A stretch of 64,000 nucleotides of DNA from Pseudomonas sp. B6002 (lineage in GTDB: Bacteria; Pseudomonadota; Gammaproteobacteria; Pseudomonadales; Pseudomonadaceae). The notes below the pieces were generated by a model. That model saw only the letters and a list, made by a program, of their open reading frames with translations. It searched no databases and was not told the DNA's origin. The number at the start of each line of letters is the position of its first letter. The stretch's first letter is position 1. The stretch spans positions 1-64,000 of the forward strand of contig NZ_JACAOY010000035.1 in NCBI RefSeq assembly GCF_013385985.1. Reading direction: 5' to 3'. Position numbers and translations under genes: made by a program. Of this stretch, positions 1-8,535 are shown in pieces.

Positions 1-31
1 GTTAAGATCTTTCGTCTCAACCGAGGCGCGC

Positions 32-59
32 ATTCTACAGCAGCCTCATTTGCTGTCAA
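32..59 (-). promoter_or_regulatory. Sigma70 promoter, most downstream of three tandem copies
   Basis: On the minus strand this is TTGACA, a 16-bp spacer, then TAGAAT, followed by a G+C-rich discriminator (GCGCGCC). It drives transcription out of the left edge. A short AGATCTTAAC stretch just downstream resembles part of a ribosomal boxA. Tandem near-consensus promoters with GC-rich discriminators are typical of stringently controlled rRNA operons. The 16S gene itself would lie outside the window. Confidence 0.8.
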
Positions 60-141
60 GTGATTATTTTCAGAAGTTTTCGAAGATTTCTTCAACAACT
101 TCAACCACTTGCGCTTCCGATCTCTCGTCAGCGGGAGGCGA

Positions 142-169
142 ATTCTACAGCGTTACACGCTGCTGTCAA
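142..169 (-). promoter_or_regulatory. Sigma70 promoter, middle of three tandem copies
   Basis: The minus strand reads TTGACA, a 16-bp spacer, then TAGAAT, followed by TCGCC. Both boxes are identical to those of the copy at 32-59, and the spacer has the same length. Confidence 0.8.
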
Positions 170-287
170 CACCTCTTTTTCAACTTCCTTTTGGCTCCGA
201 TGAACTGAAGCAACTTACCGTCAAAACCTACATAACCCATTGTTTATCAAGGAGTTTTCCGTTTAGACTGCGCCGGAAGTGGGGCGA

Positions 288-315
288 ATTATAGACAGAT
301 ATAATCTGCCGTCAA
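288..315 (-). promoter_or_regulatory. Sigma70 promoter, most upstream of three tandem copies
   Basis: The minus strand reads TTGACG, a 16-bp spacer, then TATAAT, followed by TCGCCCC. It has a consensus -10 and a one-mismatch -35. Together with the copies at 142-169 and 32-59 it forms a three-promoter array that fires leftwards. Confidence 0.75.
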
Positions 316-441
316 CGCCTTTCTTCACATTTCTGTCATATAGGTCAGAAAAGCTCCAAAAACGCGAAAGCCCTCTTAAAGAACAGCAGAGCAAAAGCAC
401 GTAAATAAAGGGCGAAGGGAAACAGAAACCGCAGAATGCAA

Positions 442-466
442 AAAGGCCCCATAAAATGGGGCCTTT
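442..466 (-). terminator. Rho-independent terminator after tRNA-Ser
   Basis: Perfect inverted repeat AAAGGCCCCAT / ATGGGGCCTTT with a three-base loop. On the minus strand it is followed by a run of T. It lies 11 bases past the encoded CCA of the tRNA-Ser gene. Confidence 0.8.
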
Positions 467-477
467 CTGTACTTATA

Positions 478-567
478 TGGCGGAGAGATAGGGATTCGAA
501 CCCTAGGTACCGGTGAAGGTACAACGGATTTCGAATCCGTCCCATTCGGCCACTCTGGCATCTCTCC
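478..567 (-). tRNA. tRNA-Ser (anticodon CGA)
   Basis: This 90-nt minus-strand gene folds as a class II tRNA. The acceptor arms GGAGAGA and TCTCTCC pair. The anticodon loop is TTCGAAA, giving anticodon CGA (reads UCG). There is a long variable arm, as expected for tRNA-Ser, a GGTTCGAATCC T-arm, and an encoded 3' CCA at 478-480. A terminator hairpin follows. Confidence 0.95.
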
Positions 568-650
568 AACGGCGCGCATCATAACAGCGTGTTTCGCAGA
601 AGCAAACCCCAAAAGCGATTTTTTTCCGTGCTATCAGATGCTTGCGTCGA

Positions 651-1364
651 TTAAAGCGGTACACCCAGACGATTGGCGACTTCTTCGTAGGCTTCGATCA
701 CATCACCGAGGCCCTGGCGGAAGCGGTCTTTGTCCATCTTCTTCTTAGTGTCCTTGTCCCACAGGCGGCAGCCGTCCGGACTGAATTCATCGCCCAAGAC
801 GATGGAGCCGTCGTGGAACACGCCGAACTCAAGCTTAAAGTCGACCAGCAGCAGACCCGCATCGTCGAACAACTTGCTCAGCACGTCGTTGACCTTGAGG
901 GACAACTCCTTCATGCGCGCCAGTTGCTCAGCAGTACCCCAGCCGAAAGCCACAACGTGGGATTCGTTGATGAACGGATCGCCCTTGGCGTCGTCCTTCA
1001 GGAACAGTTCAAACGTGTAAGGATTAAGCTTGAGCCCCTCTTCCACGCCCAGGCGCTTAACCAGACTGCCAGCCGCGTAATTACGCACGACGCATTCAAC
1101 TGGAATCATGTCCAGCTTCTTGACCAGGCACTCGTTGTCGCCCAGCAGTTTGTCGAACTGGGTCGGAATACCGGCCGCTTCGAGTTTTTGCATGATGAAG
1201 GCGTTGAACTTGTTGTTCACCATGCCTTTGCGATCAAGTTGTTCGATCCGCTTGCCGTCGAACGCCGAGGTGTCGTTGCGAAACAGCAGGATCAGGCGGT
1301 TGGCATCGTCGGTCTTGTACACCGACTTGGCTTTACCGCGGTAGAGTTCTTCACGCTTTTCCAT
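651..1364 (-). CDS. purC: Phosphoribosylaminoimidazole-succinocarboxamide synthase (SAICAR synthetase)
   Basis: PurC joins CAIR and aspartate using ATP to make SAICAR in cytoplasmic de novo purine synthesis. The 237-residue protein has the usual length of the short bacterial form. It opens with the nucleotide-binding motif RGKAKSVY (residues 8-15) and contains [12 protein letters not shown] and [11 protein letters not shown], which are signature blocks of the family. It is the last gene of a leftward cluster (dapA, bamC, MBL hydrolase, purC). The gap to the upstream gene is 27 bp, so it is probably co-transcribed. Confidence 0.96.
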   Translation of the reverse strand: MEKREELYRGKAKSVYKTDDANRLILLFRNDTSAFDGKRIEQLDRKGMVNNKFNAFIMQKLEAAGIPTQFDKLLGDNECLVKKLDMIPVECVVRNYAAGSLVKRLGVEEGLKLNPYTFELFLKDDAKGDPFINESHVVAFGWGTAEQLARMKELSLKVNDVLSKLFDDAGLLLVDFKLEFGVFHDGSIVLGDEFSPDGCRLWDKDTKKKMDKDRFRQGLGDVIEAYEEVANRLGVPL

Positions 1365-1391
1365 GATGGGCTCCGCTTACTAAAGGGTGGG

Positions 1392-2150
1392 CTAGGCGAT
1401 GTGTCGCCAATCGAGCCCTGAATCTTGATCGGCCAGTTGCAGCCAGTCCGGGTCGCACCCAAGGGTGTCGACAAAACATTGCCGGGCAAGCTGCGGCAGG
1501 TTGTTCTTGCTGCTCAGGTGGGCCAGGACCAGGTGTTGCAGGTCTTGCCAGCCCAACTCATACACCAGGTACGCCGCCTGGTGGTTGTTCAAATGCCCCA
1601 GCTCGCCGCCCACCCGCTGCTTGAGAAAGTAGGGGTAATGACCGCGAGCCAGCATGTCTCGGCAGTGATTGGACTCGATCATCAACGCATCGAGGTCGCG
1701 ATACCCTTCCAGCACCTTGGCGCAGTACGACCCCAGGTCGGTGAGCACGCCAAAGCGCCGCTCTCCCCCACTGAATACGTATTGCGTCGGCTCATGGGCA
1801 TCGTGCGCTACCGCAATTACATCGATGCTTAGCGCACCGATTTGCAGATTCTCGCCACCGGCCAGGAAACCAGTAGGCTCAATGGGCTTGCGCATCCCGC
1901 GCAACGTGCCACGACTAAGGTACACCGGCAGATTGTAGCGCCGAGACAGCAAACCCACGCCATGCACGTGATCAGCATGTTCGTGCGTCACCAGAATCGC
2001 GCTCAGCTGCGCGGGGCGAACCCCCAGGCGCAGCAGGCGCCGCTCGGTTTCTTTTAACGAGAAACCACAATCCACCAGCACATACGTGTCGTCATGTGCG
2101 ACCAGCGTGCCGTTCCCTTGGCTACCGCTGCCGAGAACGGCAAAACGCAT
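1392..2150 (-). CDS. Metallo-beta-lactamase-fold hydrolase (YycJ/WalJ-like)
   Basis: A 252-residue single-domain MBL-fold protein. The metal-binding motif THEHADHVHG lies near residues 55-64, after the N-terminal GSGSQGNGT loop that characterises the YycJ/WalJ group. Later conserved metal-ligand regions include SNHC and AHLSSKN. Relatives are putative exonuclease-like or phosphodiesterase enzymes; the substrate here is not known. The start codon is 4 bp after the bamC stop, so translation is probably coupled to bamC. Confidence 0.8.
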   Translation of the reverse strand: MRFAVLGSGSQGNGTLVAHDDTYVLVDCGFSLKETERRLLRLGVRPAQLSAILVTHEHADHVHGVGLLSRRYNLPVYLSRGTLRGMRKPIEPTGFLAGGENLQIGALSIDVIAVAHDAHEPTQYVFSGGERRFGVLTDLGSYCAKVLEGYRDLDALMIESNHCRDMLARGHYPYFLKQRVGGELGHLNNHQAAYLVYELGWQDLQHLVLAHLSSKNNLPQLARQCFVDTLGCDPDWLQLADQDSGLDWRHIA

Positions 2151-2154
2151 TGGA

Positions 2155-3270
2155 TCAGCCCAGGTTGTCCTGAATCACGCCCAACACTTTGCGCGCTGTT
2201 TCAGCTGGCGCAACGGTATTGATGTTCTTCTCGACGGTCACTTGTACGCTGTCGCCCACCTTGCTCAAACGAACCTGGTAACGCTCGGCACGGGTCTCGA
2301 TCTCTTCCTTGGTCGGCTTGCTGCCGAACAACTTGCCGAAGAAACCTGGCTCTTCATCTTTCTTCTCGGCCTTTTCAGCCACGTTGATGTAGTACAGGCC
2401 CAGGCTACGGTTGATGTCTTCAACACGCCAAGGACCTTGCTCCAACGCACGACCGACACTGGCCCAGGCACGATCCAGGTCTTCACCGAGGTTCAGCACC
2501 ACGTTGCCGCTGCCGTCTTCGGTGAGGCTGACACGGTTAGGCGTGTCGTAGTCACGTGCGGCGAGCAGGGAAACGGAACCGCCCTTCTCGGAAATACGGC
2601 TCATGCTGGCCAGCATCTCGTCGACCAGCGCGGAGTCCACACCAGTGTTGATCGAGCGGTTGGTGAAGTCGACGTTAGCAGTGCTGCCAGCAGGACGCTC
2701 GGCGCTGACCACGTAGACTTCACTGGTATTGCGCTGCACGCCAGGCTCGATGCGCACACGCACACGGGCTTCACTGTCGGCGGCTACACCACCTGCCTGC
2801 AGGCGCTTGGCCATGCTGGCGGACAGCTCGCTGCCCTGCTGCCAGGCGGTGGTGAACTCACCAGTCTGCGGGCGCTGCTCGTCAATGCGAAAACCGTTGT
2901 CCTGGAAGAACTGCAGGGCCACCGGCCAGACTTCGGCAGGTGGACGCTGGGCCATGATCCAGCGGTTGTCGCCACTCTTTTGCAGGCTGTAGTCGCTGGC
3001 ATCTGCCACGGCCGAGATCGGCTGCGGACGCGGCACCACGTACTCACCCTTGGTGGTGTCGTCGGCAACGTTACGGGGAATCGGCAGCAACGGGTCAAGG
3101 CGCTTGGCGACGTTGACATCCGGTGGCAATTGCATCGGTTTGGTTGCTTGGGCTTCCAGGTAATCGCTACCGCGGTCACGGAAGTAGCCTTCCGGGCCCC
3201 AGATCCAACCGCAACCACTGGTGCTGGAGATAATCAAGGCAAGTGCGGAAAGTCCGGCCAATCGCTTCAT
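2155..3270 (-). CDS. bamC: Outer-membrane protein assembly factor BamC (NlpB lipoprotein)
   Basis: BamC is a lipoprotein of the beta-barrel assembly machine that inserts outer-membrane proteins. The 371-aa product has a lipoprotein signal peptide ending in the lipobox STSGC, with the modified cysteine at residue 20. An unstructured stretch follows (DYLEAQATKPMQLPPDV), of the kind that binds BamD, then two helix-grip domains. The dapA-bamC-purC order is the usual gammaproteobacterial arrangement and supports the call. The gap to dapA is 17 bp. Confidence 0.9.
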   Translation of the reverse strand: MKRLAGLSALALIISSTSGCGWIWGPEGYFRDRGSDYLEAQATKPMQLPPDVNVAKRLDPLLPIPRNVADDTTKGEYVVPRPQPISAVADASDYSLQKSGDNRWIMAQRPPAEVWPVALQFFQDNGFRIDEQRPQTGEFTTAWQQGSELSASMAKRLQAGGVAADSEARVRVRIEPGVQRNTSEVYVVSAERPAGSTANVDFTNRSINTGVDSALVDEMLASMSRISEKGGSVSLLAARDYDTPNRVSLTEDGSGNVVLNLGEDLDRAWASVGRALEQGPWRVEDINRSLGLYYINVAEKAEKKDEEPGFFGKLFGSKPTKEEIETRAERYQVRLSKVGDSVQVTVEKNINTVAPAETARKVLGVIQDNLG

Positions 3271-3287
3271 GCGTAGTGCTTCCTCAA

Positions 3288-4166
3288 TTAAACCAGGACG
3301 CCGGACTGGCGCAGGGCCTGTCGCAGCGGTTCGTGACAGGCTTCGCTGAGGCGGGTGAGCGGCAGACGGATACCGTCCGGCATCAGGCCCATTTCAGTCA
3401 GCGCCCATTTCACGGGAATAGGATTGGATTCGATAAACAGTGTCTTGTTGAGCGGCATCAACTTCTCGTGGATAGCACGCGCGGTCACTGCGTCACCGGC
3501 GATGGCGGCAGCGCACATTTCGCTCATGGCACGCGGAGCCACGTTGGCAGTCACGGAAATGTTGCCCTTGCCGCCCAGCAGGATCAGCTCGACCGCGGTG
3601 GCGTCGTCACCGGAGTAGACCAGGAAGTCGCTGCTCACACCGGCCAGGATGTCCTTGGCGCGCTGCAGGTCGCCCGTGGCTTCCTTGATACCGATGATGT
3701 TCGGCACGGTAGACAGACGGATCACAGTAGCAGCCTGCATGTCGCATGCGGTGCGGCCAGGTACGTTGTAGAGGATCTGCGGGATATCGACCGCTTCGGC
3801 AATAGCGCGGAAGTGCTGGTACAACCCTTCCTGGGTCGGCTTATTGTAGTACGGGGTCACCAGCAGGCAGGCATCGGCGCCGGCCTTCTTGGCGTTTTTG
3901 GTCAGCTCGATCGCTTCGCGCGTCGAGTTGGCGCCCGTACCAGCGATCACGGCGATGCGGCCCGCAACACGCTTGACGACAAATTCGATGACCTGGATGT
4001 GTTCTTCCACATCGAGGGTGGCCGACTCACCTGTGGTGCCGACCGCCACGATGGCGTTGGTGCCTTCTTGCAGGTGGAAGTCCACCAGTTTGCCCAGGCT
4101 GTCCCAGTCGAGATGACCTTGTGCATCCATGGGTGTGACCAGTGCCACCATACTGCCCGCAATCAT
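3288..4166 (-). CDS. dapA: 4-hydroxy-tetrahydrodipicolinate synthase
   Basis: DapA condenses pyruvate with aspartate semialdehyde, the first committed step to diaminopimelate and lysine. The 292-aa form starting MIAGSMVAL has the standard length. The pyruvate Schiff-base lysine is K161 (GIKEATGD), with Y133 in the NVPGRTA region and T44/T45 in VGTTGES. The frame is open for 60 codons further upstream, but this ATG has a GCAGGAG ribosome site and matches the family N-terminus, so it is chosen. It is the first gene of the leftward operon. Confidence 0.95.
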   Translation of the reverse strand: MIAGSMVALVTPMDAQGHLDWDSLGKLVDFHLQEGTNAIVAVGTTGESATLDVEEHIQVIEFVVKRVAGRIAVIAGTGANSTREAIELTKNAKKAGADACLLVTPYYNKPTQEGLYQHFRAIAEAVDIPQILYNVPGRTACDMQAATVIRLSTVPNIIGIKEATGDLQRAKDILAGVSSDFLVYSGDDATAVELILLGGKGNISVTANVAPRAMSEMCAAAIAGDAVTARAIHEKLMPLNKTLFIESNPIPVKWALTEMGLMPDGIRLPLTRLSEACHEPLRQALRQSGVLV

Positions 4167-4439
4167 GCAACCGCTCCTGCCGGAAAAAGAGAGCCGTAAT
4201 GGTACTGGCGCCAAGATGCTTGTACAAGCGAAGTACCACGTGAGGATGCGTTCTGACGTAACTAAACGACAGGCAATGCCATCATTGGGCCAATGCATCA
4301 CTTCACACAGGATGAAATCCAATCGGTCACGTAATGAAAACGCCACCTCCTAGCCCTTGGCGACGCTTTTCGCTACCCTTCATCCTTTGATCGATACGGC
4401 CCACACGGTATCGACCGCTCATCGCTTTAGGAAGGCTGC

Positions 4440-5000
4440 ATGTCCACCCCCACAGTTCGCGAACAATTCCTTGTTATCAGTGCCCTCGGCGCCAACCCCA
4501 TGGAGCTGACCAACGTCCTGTGCCGCGCCAGCCATGAGAACCGCTGCGCCGTCGTGACCTCCCGCCTGACCCGCCATGGCGAGTGCAGTGCACTGGTCCT
4601 GCAGATCTCCGGCACCTGGGACGCCCTGGCGCGCCTGGAAACCGGCTTGCCGGGCCTTGCCAAGAAGCACGACTTCACCGTGAATGTCGTGCGCAGCGCC
4701 GCACTGGAGAACCGCCCGCAGGCGCTGCCTTATGTTGCCTACGTCAGTTCGGCCTACCGCTCGGACATCGTCAACGAGCTGTGCCAGTTCTTCATCGACC
4801 ACAACGTCGAACTGGAAAACCTGACCTGCGACACTTACCAGGCACCGCAGACCGGCGGCACCATGCTCAACGCCACTTTCACCGTGACCTTGCCGCCCGG
4901 TGTGCAGATCAGTTGGCTGCGCGACCAGTTCCTGGACTTCGCCGACGCCTTGAACCTCGACGCCCTGATCGAACCATGGCGCCCACAGAACCCAATGTAA
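4440..5000 (+). CDS. gcvR: Glycine cleavage system transcriptional repressor-like protein (two ACT domains)
   Basis: A 186-aa cytoplasmic protein with two ACT-type regulatory domains (about residues 8-85 and 95-175). It resembles GcvR, which binds glycine and modulates GcvA control of the glycine cleavage operon in enterics. In Pseudomonas the partner is less certain. It is divergent from dapA across a 273-bp gap. The bcp gene follows 10 bp downstream, in the same order as in other pseudomonads, so the two probably form one transcript. Confidence 0.85.
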   Translation: MSTPTVREQFLVISALGANPMELTNVLCRASHENRCAVVTSRLTRHGECSALVLQISGTWDALARLETGLPGLAKKHDFTVNVVRSAALENRPQALPYVAYVSSAYRSDIVNELCQFFIDHNVELENLTCDTYQAPQTGGTMLNATFTVTLPPGVQISWLRDQFLDFADALNLDALIEPWRPQNPM

Positions 5001-5010
5001 GGAAGATCCC

Positions 5011-5484
5011 ATGCCGGTAGCTCTCGATACACCTGTGGCCGATTTCGAAGCCCAGGCCACCAGCGGCCAGACCTTCAGCCTCGCAGCCCTCAAGGGCAAG
5101 CAAGTGGTGATCTACTTCTACCCCAAGGACAACACCCCGGGTTGCACCACCGAGGGCCAGGGTTTTCGTGACCAGTACGCAGCCTTCAAGGCGGCCAACA
5201 CCGAAGTGTTCGGCGTTTCGCGCGACAGCGTGAAATCTCACGAAAATTTCAAGGGCAAGCAGGCGTTCCCCTTCGAGCTGATCAGTGACAAGGACGAAGC
5301 GGTTTGCCAGCTGTTTGACGTGATCAAGCTGAAGAAGCTGTACGGCAAGGAATACCTGGGCGTGGACCGCAGCACTTTCCTCATCGACAAGGATGGCGTG
5401 CTGCGTCAGGAATGGCGCGGCGTGAAAGTGCCGGGGCATGTGGATGCCGTTTTGGCAGCGGCACAAGCCTTGAACAAGGCATGA
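5011..5484 (+). CDS. bcp: Thiol peroxidase, BCP/PrxQ-type peroxiredoxin
   Basis: This 157-aa thioredoxin-fold peroxidase reduces hydrogen peroxide and organic hydroperoxides in the cytoplasm. The peroxidatic cysteine is C45 in the motif NTPGCTTE. Position 50, where E. coli BCP has its resolving cysteine, is glutamine here. The enzyme therefore either uses a one-Cys mechanism or resolves through C95 or an external thiol. It starts with an AAGGAAG ribosome site 10 bp after gcvR. Confidence 0.92.
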   Translation: MPVALDTPVADFEAQATSGQTFSLAALKGKQVVIYFYPKDNTPGCTTEGQGFRDQYAAFKAANTEVFGVSRDSVKSHENFKGKQAFPFELISDKDEAVCQLFDVIKLKKLYGKEYLGVDRSTFLIDKDGVLRQEWRGVKVPGHVDAVLAAAQALNKA

Positions 5485-5502
5485 TTGCTGCGGCAACCGT
5501 TT

Positions 5503-5577
5503 GATCGCATCGCCGGCAAGCCGGCTCCTACAGGTGGAACGCATTCTCCTGTAGGAGCTGGCTTGCCGGCGATAGCA
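5503..5577. repeat. REP doublet (inverted pair)
   Basis: Two head-to-head copies of the Pseudomonas REP palindrome. The left arm contains GCCGGCAAGCCGGCTCCTAC and the right arm contains GTAGGAGCTGGCTTGCCGGC, separated by about 13 bp. The doublet fills the gap between the convergent genes bcp and perM and may also help end transcription. Confidence 0.9.
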
Positions 5578-5598
5578 TCTTAAATTCCCCCACAACGT

Positions 5599-6669
5599 TT
5601 AAAGCAGCGGCGCAACCACCGGTTCTTGCCGCGGCCACGCATCCAGTACGGCCTTGAACAGCGTCGCCAGGGGGATCGCAAAGAACACCCCCCAGAATCC
5701 CCACAGCCCACCAAACAACAACACCGCACAGATAATTGCCACTGGATGCAGATTGACGGCCTCCGAAAACAGCAGCGGCACCAGCACGTTGCCGTCCAGG
5801 GTCTGAATAATGCCGTATACCGCCATCAGGTAGATGAACTGGTCGCTCCAACCCCACTGGAACAACGCGATCAACATCACCGGCACGGTCACCACCACCG
5901 CCCCCACATACGGCACCACCACCGATACCCCCACCAGCAATGCCAGCAGTGCTGCATAGTTCAGTCCAAGCGCGACAAAGGCGATGTAGGTGACGCCCCC
6001 GCAAATCACGATCTCGATGACCTTGCCACGGATGTAGTTGGCAATCTGCCGGTTCATTTCCTCGGCCACCCGCGTGATCAGCGCCCGCTCACGCGGCAAG
6101 TAGCCACGCACCCAGCGGCCGATCATGGCGCGATCCTTGAGGAAGAAAAACACCAGGATCGGCACCAGCACCAGGTAGATCATAATGTTGACCAGCAACG
6201 GCAAGCTGGACAGGGAAAAGGTCAACGCCCATTGCCCGAACTTTCCGATCTCGCCGCGCGCCACTTCGATGGCCTGTAATACCTGTTCATCCGACACCAA
6301 GTGCGGGTAGCGCTCAGGTAGCAACAACAACAGCGATTGCCATTTGGCGAGCATGCCCGGCAGTTCGTTGAACAAGGTGATCAACTGATGCCACAACAAC
6401 GGCACGACCACCACGATGAAGACCAGTAACACGCCCATGAACAACGCAAACACCAGCCCCACTGCGGCACCACCTGGCAGGCGCAAACGCTCCAGCGTAG
6501 TGACCAGGCCTTGCATCAGGTACGCCAGCACCATTCCCGCCAGAACCGGCGCCAACATGCCGCCGAGGGTGAGGACTGCGGTAAAGGCCAGGAACAGCAG
6601 GACGGCCAGCACCACGGCCTCCTCATCGGAGAAGTAGCGCTGTATCCAGTCTCGTAACACTTTGAACAT
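5599..6669 (-). CDS. AI-2E/PerM-family membrane transporter
   Basis: A 356-aa inner-membrane protein with about eight hydrophobic helices, including paired N-terminal helices (VLAVLLFLAFTAVLTLGGML) and a C-terminal block with LDGNVLVPLLFSEAV, typical of the PerM/YdiK/TqsA family. Members are putative permeases; the substrate cannot be told from sequence. The ATG at 6669 is preferred over the adjacent TTG because GAGG lies 7 bases upstream. A TusA-like gene lies 31 bp upstream on the same strand. Confidence 0.85.
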   Translation of the reverse strand: MFKVLRDWIQRYFSDEEAVVLAVLLFLAFTAVLTLGGMLAPVLAGMVLAYLMQGLVTTLERLRLPGGAAVGLVFALFMGVLLVFIVVVVPLLWHQLITLFNELPGMLAKWQSLLLLLPERYPHLVSDEQVLQAIEVARGEIGKFGQWALTFSLSSLPLLVNIMIYLVLVPILVFFFLKDRAMIGRWVRGYLPRERALITRVAEEMNRQIANYIRGKVIEIVICGGVTYIAFVALGLNYAALLALLVGVSVVVPYVGAVVVTVPVMLIALFQWGWSDQFIYLMAVYGIIQTLDGNVLVPLLFSEAVNLHPVAIICAVLLFGGLWGFWGVFFAIPLATLFKAVLDAWPRQEPVVAPLL

Positions 6670-6700
6670 CAATCAACCTCGGAGGGTGTGGGCAAACGGT

Positions 6701-6940
6701 TCAGGCCTTGCGCAACCAGTAGCGGTACACGCCGGCGACATCTTCTTCGTGCAACAGCGTATGCCCAGCCAGCCTGGCAAACGTCCGGAAATCCCGCTGG
6801 GAGCCAGCGTCCGTGGCGGTTACCTTGAGCACCGCACCACTGGCCAGTCGATTGAGTTCCAGCTTGGCCTTCAGCAAAGGCAACGGGCAATTGAGTCCAC
6901 TGGCATCAAGCTCGGCGTCAAAGGCTACAGCGTCGGTCAT
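6701..6940 (-). CDS. TusA-like sulfurtransferase (SirA/YeeD fold)
   Basis: A 79-aa protein with the family's CPxP-type motif GLNCPLPLLKAK. C18 is the likely persulfide-carrying residue. TusA relatives pass sulfur between proteins for thiolated tRNA or molybdenum-cofactor work; the acceptor here is unknown. The ribosome site is GGAG, 8 bases before the start. It lies upstream of, and close to, the PerM-type permease, an arrangement common in Pseudomonas. Confidence 0.85.
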   Translation of the reverse strand: MTDAVAFDAELDASGLNCPLPLLKAKLELNRLASGAVLKVTATDAGSQRDFRTFARLAGHTLLHEEDVAGVYRYWLRKA

Positions 6941-7035
6941 GAATTTACTCCGGGCATGGGTTCGGGCTGCTTAGAATATCTGGTCCGAAGCTCAGTGTCC
7001 GGCTACAGTAAGCTCTTTGTCGAAAGGCTTTGTGC

Positions 7036-8469
7036 ATGACTTTTTTGCGCCCTACCCTGCTGACGCTGGCTTGCCTGCTGGCCTCTCCAGGCTTTGCTGA
7101 CGACCTGCCGTCACTTGGCGACGCCAGTTCTGCCATTGTCTCGCCACAACAGGAATACCAACTGGGTCGCGCATGGCTCGCTTACCTGCGCGGCCAGGTC
7201 TCGCAACTCAATGACCCTCAGCTCAAGGACTACGTCGAAACCAGCGTGTATAAACTGGTAGAGACCAGCCAGGTCAATGACCGGCGCCTGGAGTTCATCC
7301 TGATCAACAGCCCGCAGCTCAACGCCTTTGCCGCACCTGGCGGGATCGTGGGCGTCAACGGCGGCCTGTTTCTCAATGCCCAGACCGAGGGTGAATATGC
7401 TTCGGTACTCGCCCACGAATTGGCCCACTTGTCCCAGCGTCACTTCGCCCGGGGCGTAGAAGCACAATCGCGCATGCAGATCCCGATGATGGCGGCCTTG
7501 CTCGGCGGCATCATTGCGGCGGCAGCCGGTGCAGGTGATGCCGGGATTGCCGCCATTGCCGGCAGCCAGGCTGCAGCGATCCAGGAGCAGCGCCGCTTTT
7601 CCCGTCAAAACGAACAGGAGGCAGACCGTATCGGTATCCTCAACCTGGAAAAGGCCGGCTACGACCCCCGCTCCATGCCCACCATGTTCGAACGCCTGAT
7701 GCGTCAGTACCGTTTCGACGCCAAGCCACCGGAATTCCTGTTGACACACCCGGTGACCGAGTCCCGTATCGCCGACACCCGCAACCGCGCGGAACAGGCC
7801 AAGCCCGGTGGCAAGGAAGACAGCCTGCGCTACCAGTTGATTCGCGCTCGGGTGCAGTTGCAATACGAAGACACGCCTGGCTTGGCAGCCAAACGCTTCC
7901 AGGCGCAGTTGGATGAAAACCCGAAAAACGATGTGGCGCGTTATGGCCTGGCCATCGCCCAGATCAAAGGCACCCAGTACAAAGAAGCGCGGGAAAGCCT
8001 GGCCCCCCTGCTGGCGAAAGCCCCCAACGACATCACGTATAACTTGGCGCAGATCGAACTGGACATTGCCAACAGCCGCTTTCCGGATGCCCAGCAACGC
8101 ACTGATCGCATGCTCACCCAATACCCCGGTAACTATCCGCTGAACCAGGTGCGGGTGGACCTGCTGCTTAAACAGAATCGCACGGCCGATGCGGAGAAGG
8201 CGCTGGATGGTTTGCTCAAGTCCCGCCCTGATGACCCGGACGTCTGGTACCAGGTCGCCGAGACGCGTGGCTTGTCCGGCAATATCATCGGCCTGCACCA
8301 GGCGCGCGCCGAATACTTCGCCTTGGTGGGCGACTTCCAACAGGCCATTCAGCAACTGGATTTCGCCAAGCGCCGGGCCGGCAACAACTTTCCTCTGTCT
8401 TCGCGTATCGACGCACGTCAGCGTGAGTTGATCGAACAGGAACGCCTGGTCAAAGGGATGATGAGCTAA
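7036..8469 (+). CDS. bepA: Periplasmic M48 metalloprotease with TPR domain (BepA/YfgC)
   Basis: A 477-aa exported protein with a Sec signal peptide (MTFLRPTLLT to about A21). The M48 zinc protease domain has HELAH at residues 127-131 and the third ligand in NEQEADRIG (E195). Tetratricopeptide repeats follow from about residue 270 to the end. BepA degrades stalled outer-membrane proteins such as LptD at the BAM complex. The ATG at 7036 is preferred over the in-frame TTG two codons earlier. It is divergent from the TusA-like gene. Confidence 0.9.
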   Translation: MTFLRPTLLTLACLLASPGFADDLPSLGDASSAIVSPQQEYQLGRAWLAYLRGQVSQLNDPQLKDYVETSVYKLVETSQVNDRRLEFILINSPQLNAFAAPGGIVGVNGGLFLNAQTEGEYASVLAHELAHLSQRHFARGVEAQSRMQIPMMAALLGGIIAAAAGAGDAGIAAIAGSQAAAIQEQRRFSRQNEQEADRIGILNLEKAGYDPRSMPTMFERLMRQYRFDAKPPEFLLTHPVTESRIADTRNRAEQAKPGGKEDSLRYQLIRARVQLQYEDTPGLAAKRFQAQLDENPKNDVARYGLAIAQIKGTQYKEARESLAPLLAKAPNDITYNLAQIELDIANSRFPDAQQRTDRMLTQYPGNYPLNQVRVDLLLKQNRTADAEKALDGLLKSRPDDPDVWYQVAETRGLSGNIIGLHQARAEYFALVGDFQQAIQQLDFAKRRAGNNFPLSSRIDARQRELIEQERLVKGMMS

Positions 8470-8484
8470 ACCCATCGCCCACAA

Positions 8485-8520
8485 AAAAGCCCCGTCTTCG
8501 CTTAACGAAGGCGGGGCTTT
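8485..8520. terminator. Bidirectional terminator between bepA and mucD
   Basis: Hairpin AAAGCCCCGTCTTCG / CGAAGGCGGGGCTTT with A-rich and T-rich flanks on both sides. It serves the convergent genes bepA and mucD. Confidence 0.9.
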
Positions 8521-8535
8521 TCTTTTACTGCCGGA

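Noticed and set aside
109-294. 61-aa open frame in the left-edge region
   Set aside because: It overlaps two of the three promoters, has no ribosome site and no coding character.
374-385. BoxA-like sequence TGTTCTTTAAGA on the minus strand
   Set aside because: It lies upstream of all three promoters, between them and the tRNA terminator, so it would not be in the rRNA leader. Probably chance.
642-1421. Long plus-strand frame opposite purC
   Set aside because: It is the shadow of purC; high G+C third positions open the antisense frame. The same applies to long antisense frames over bamC, bepA, opdH, tctA, the autotransporter and the carboxylase.
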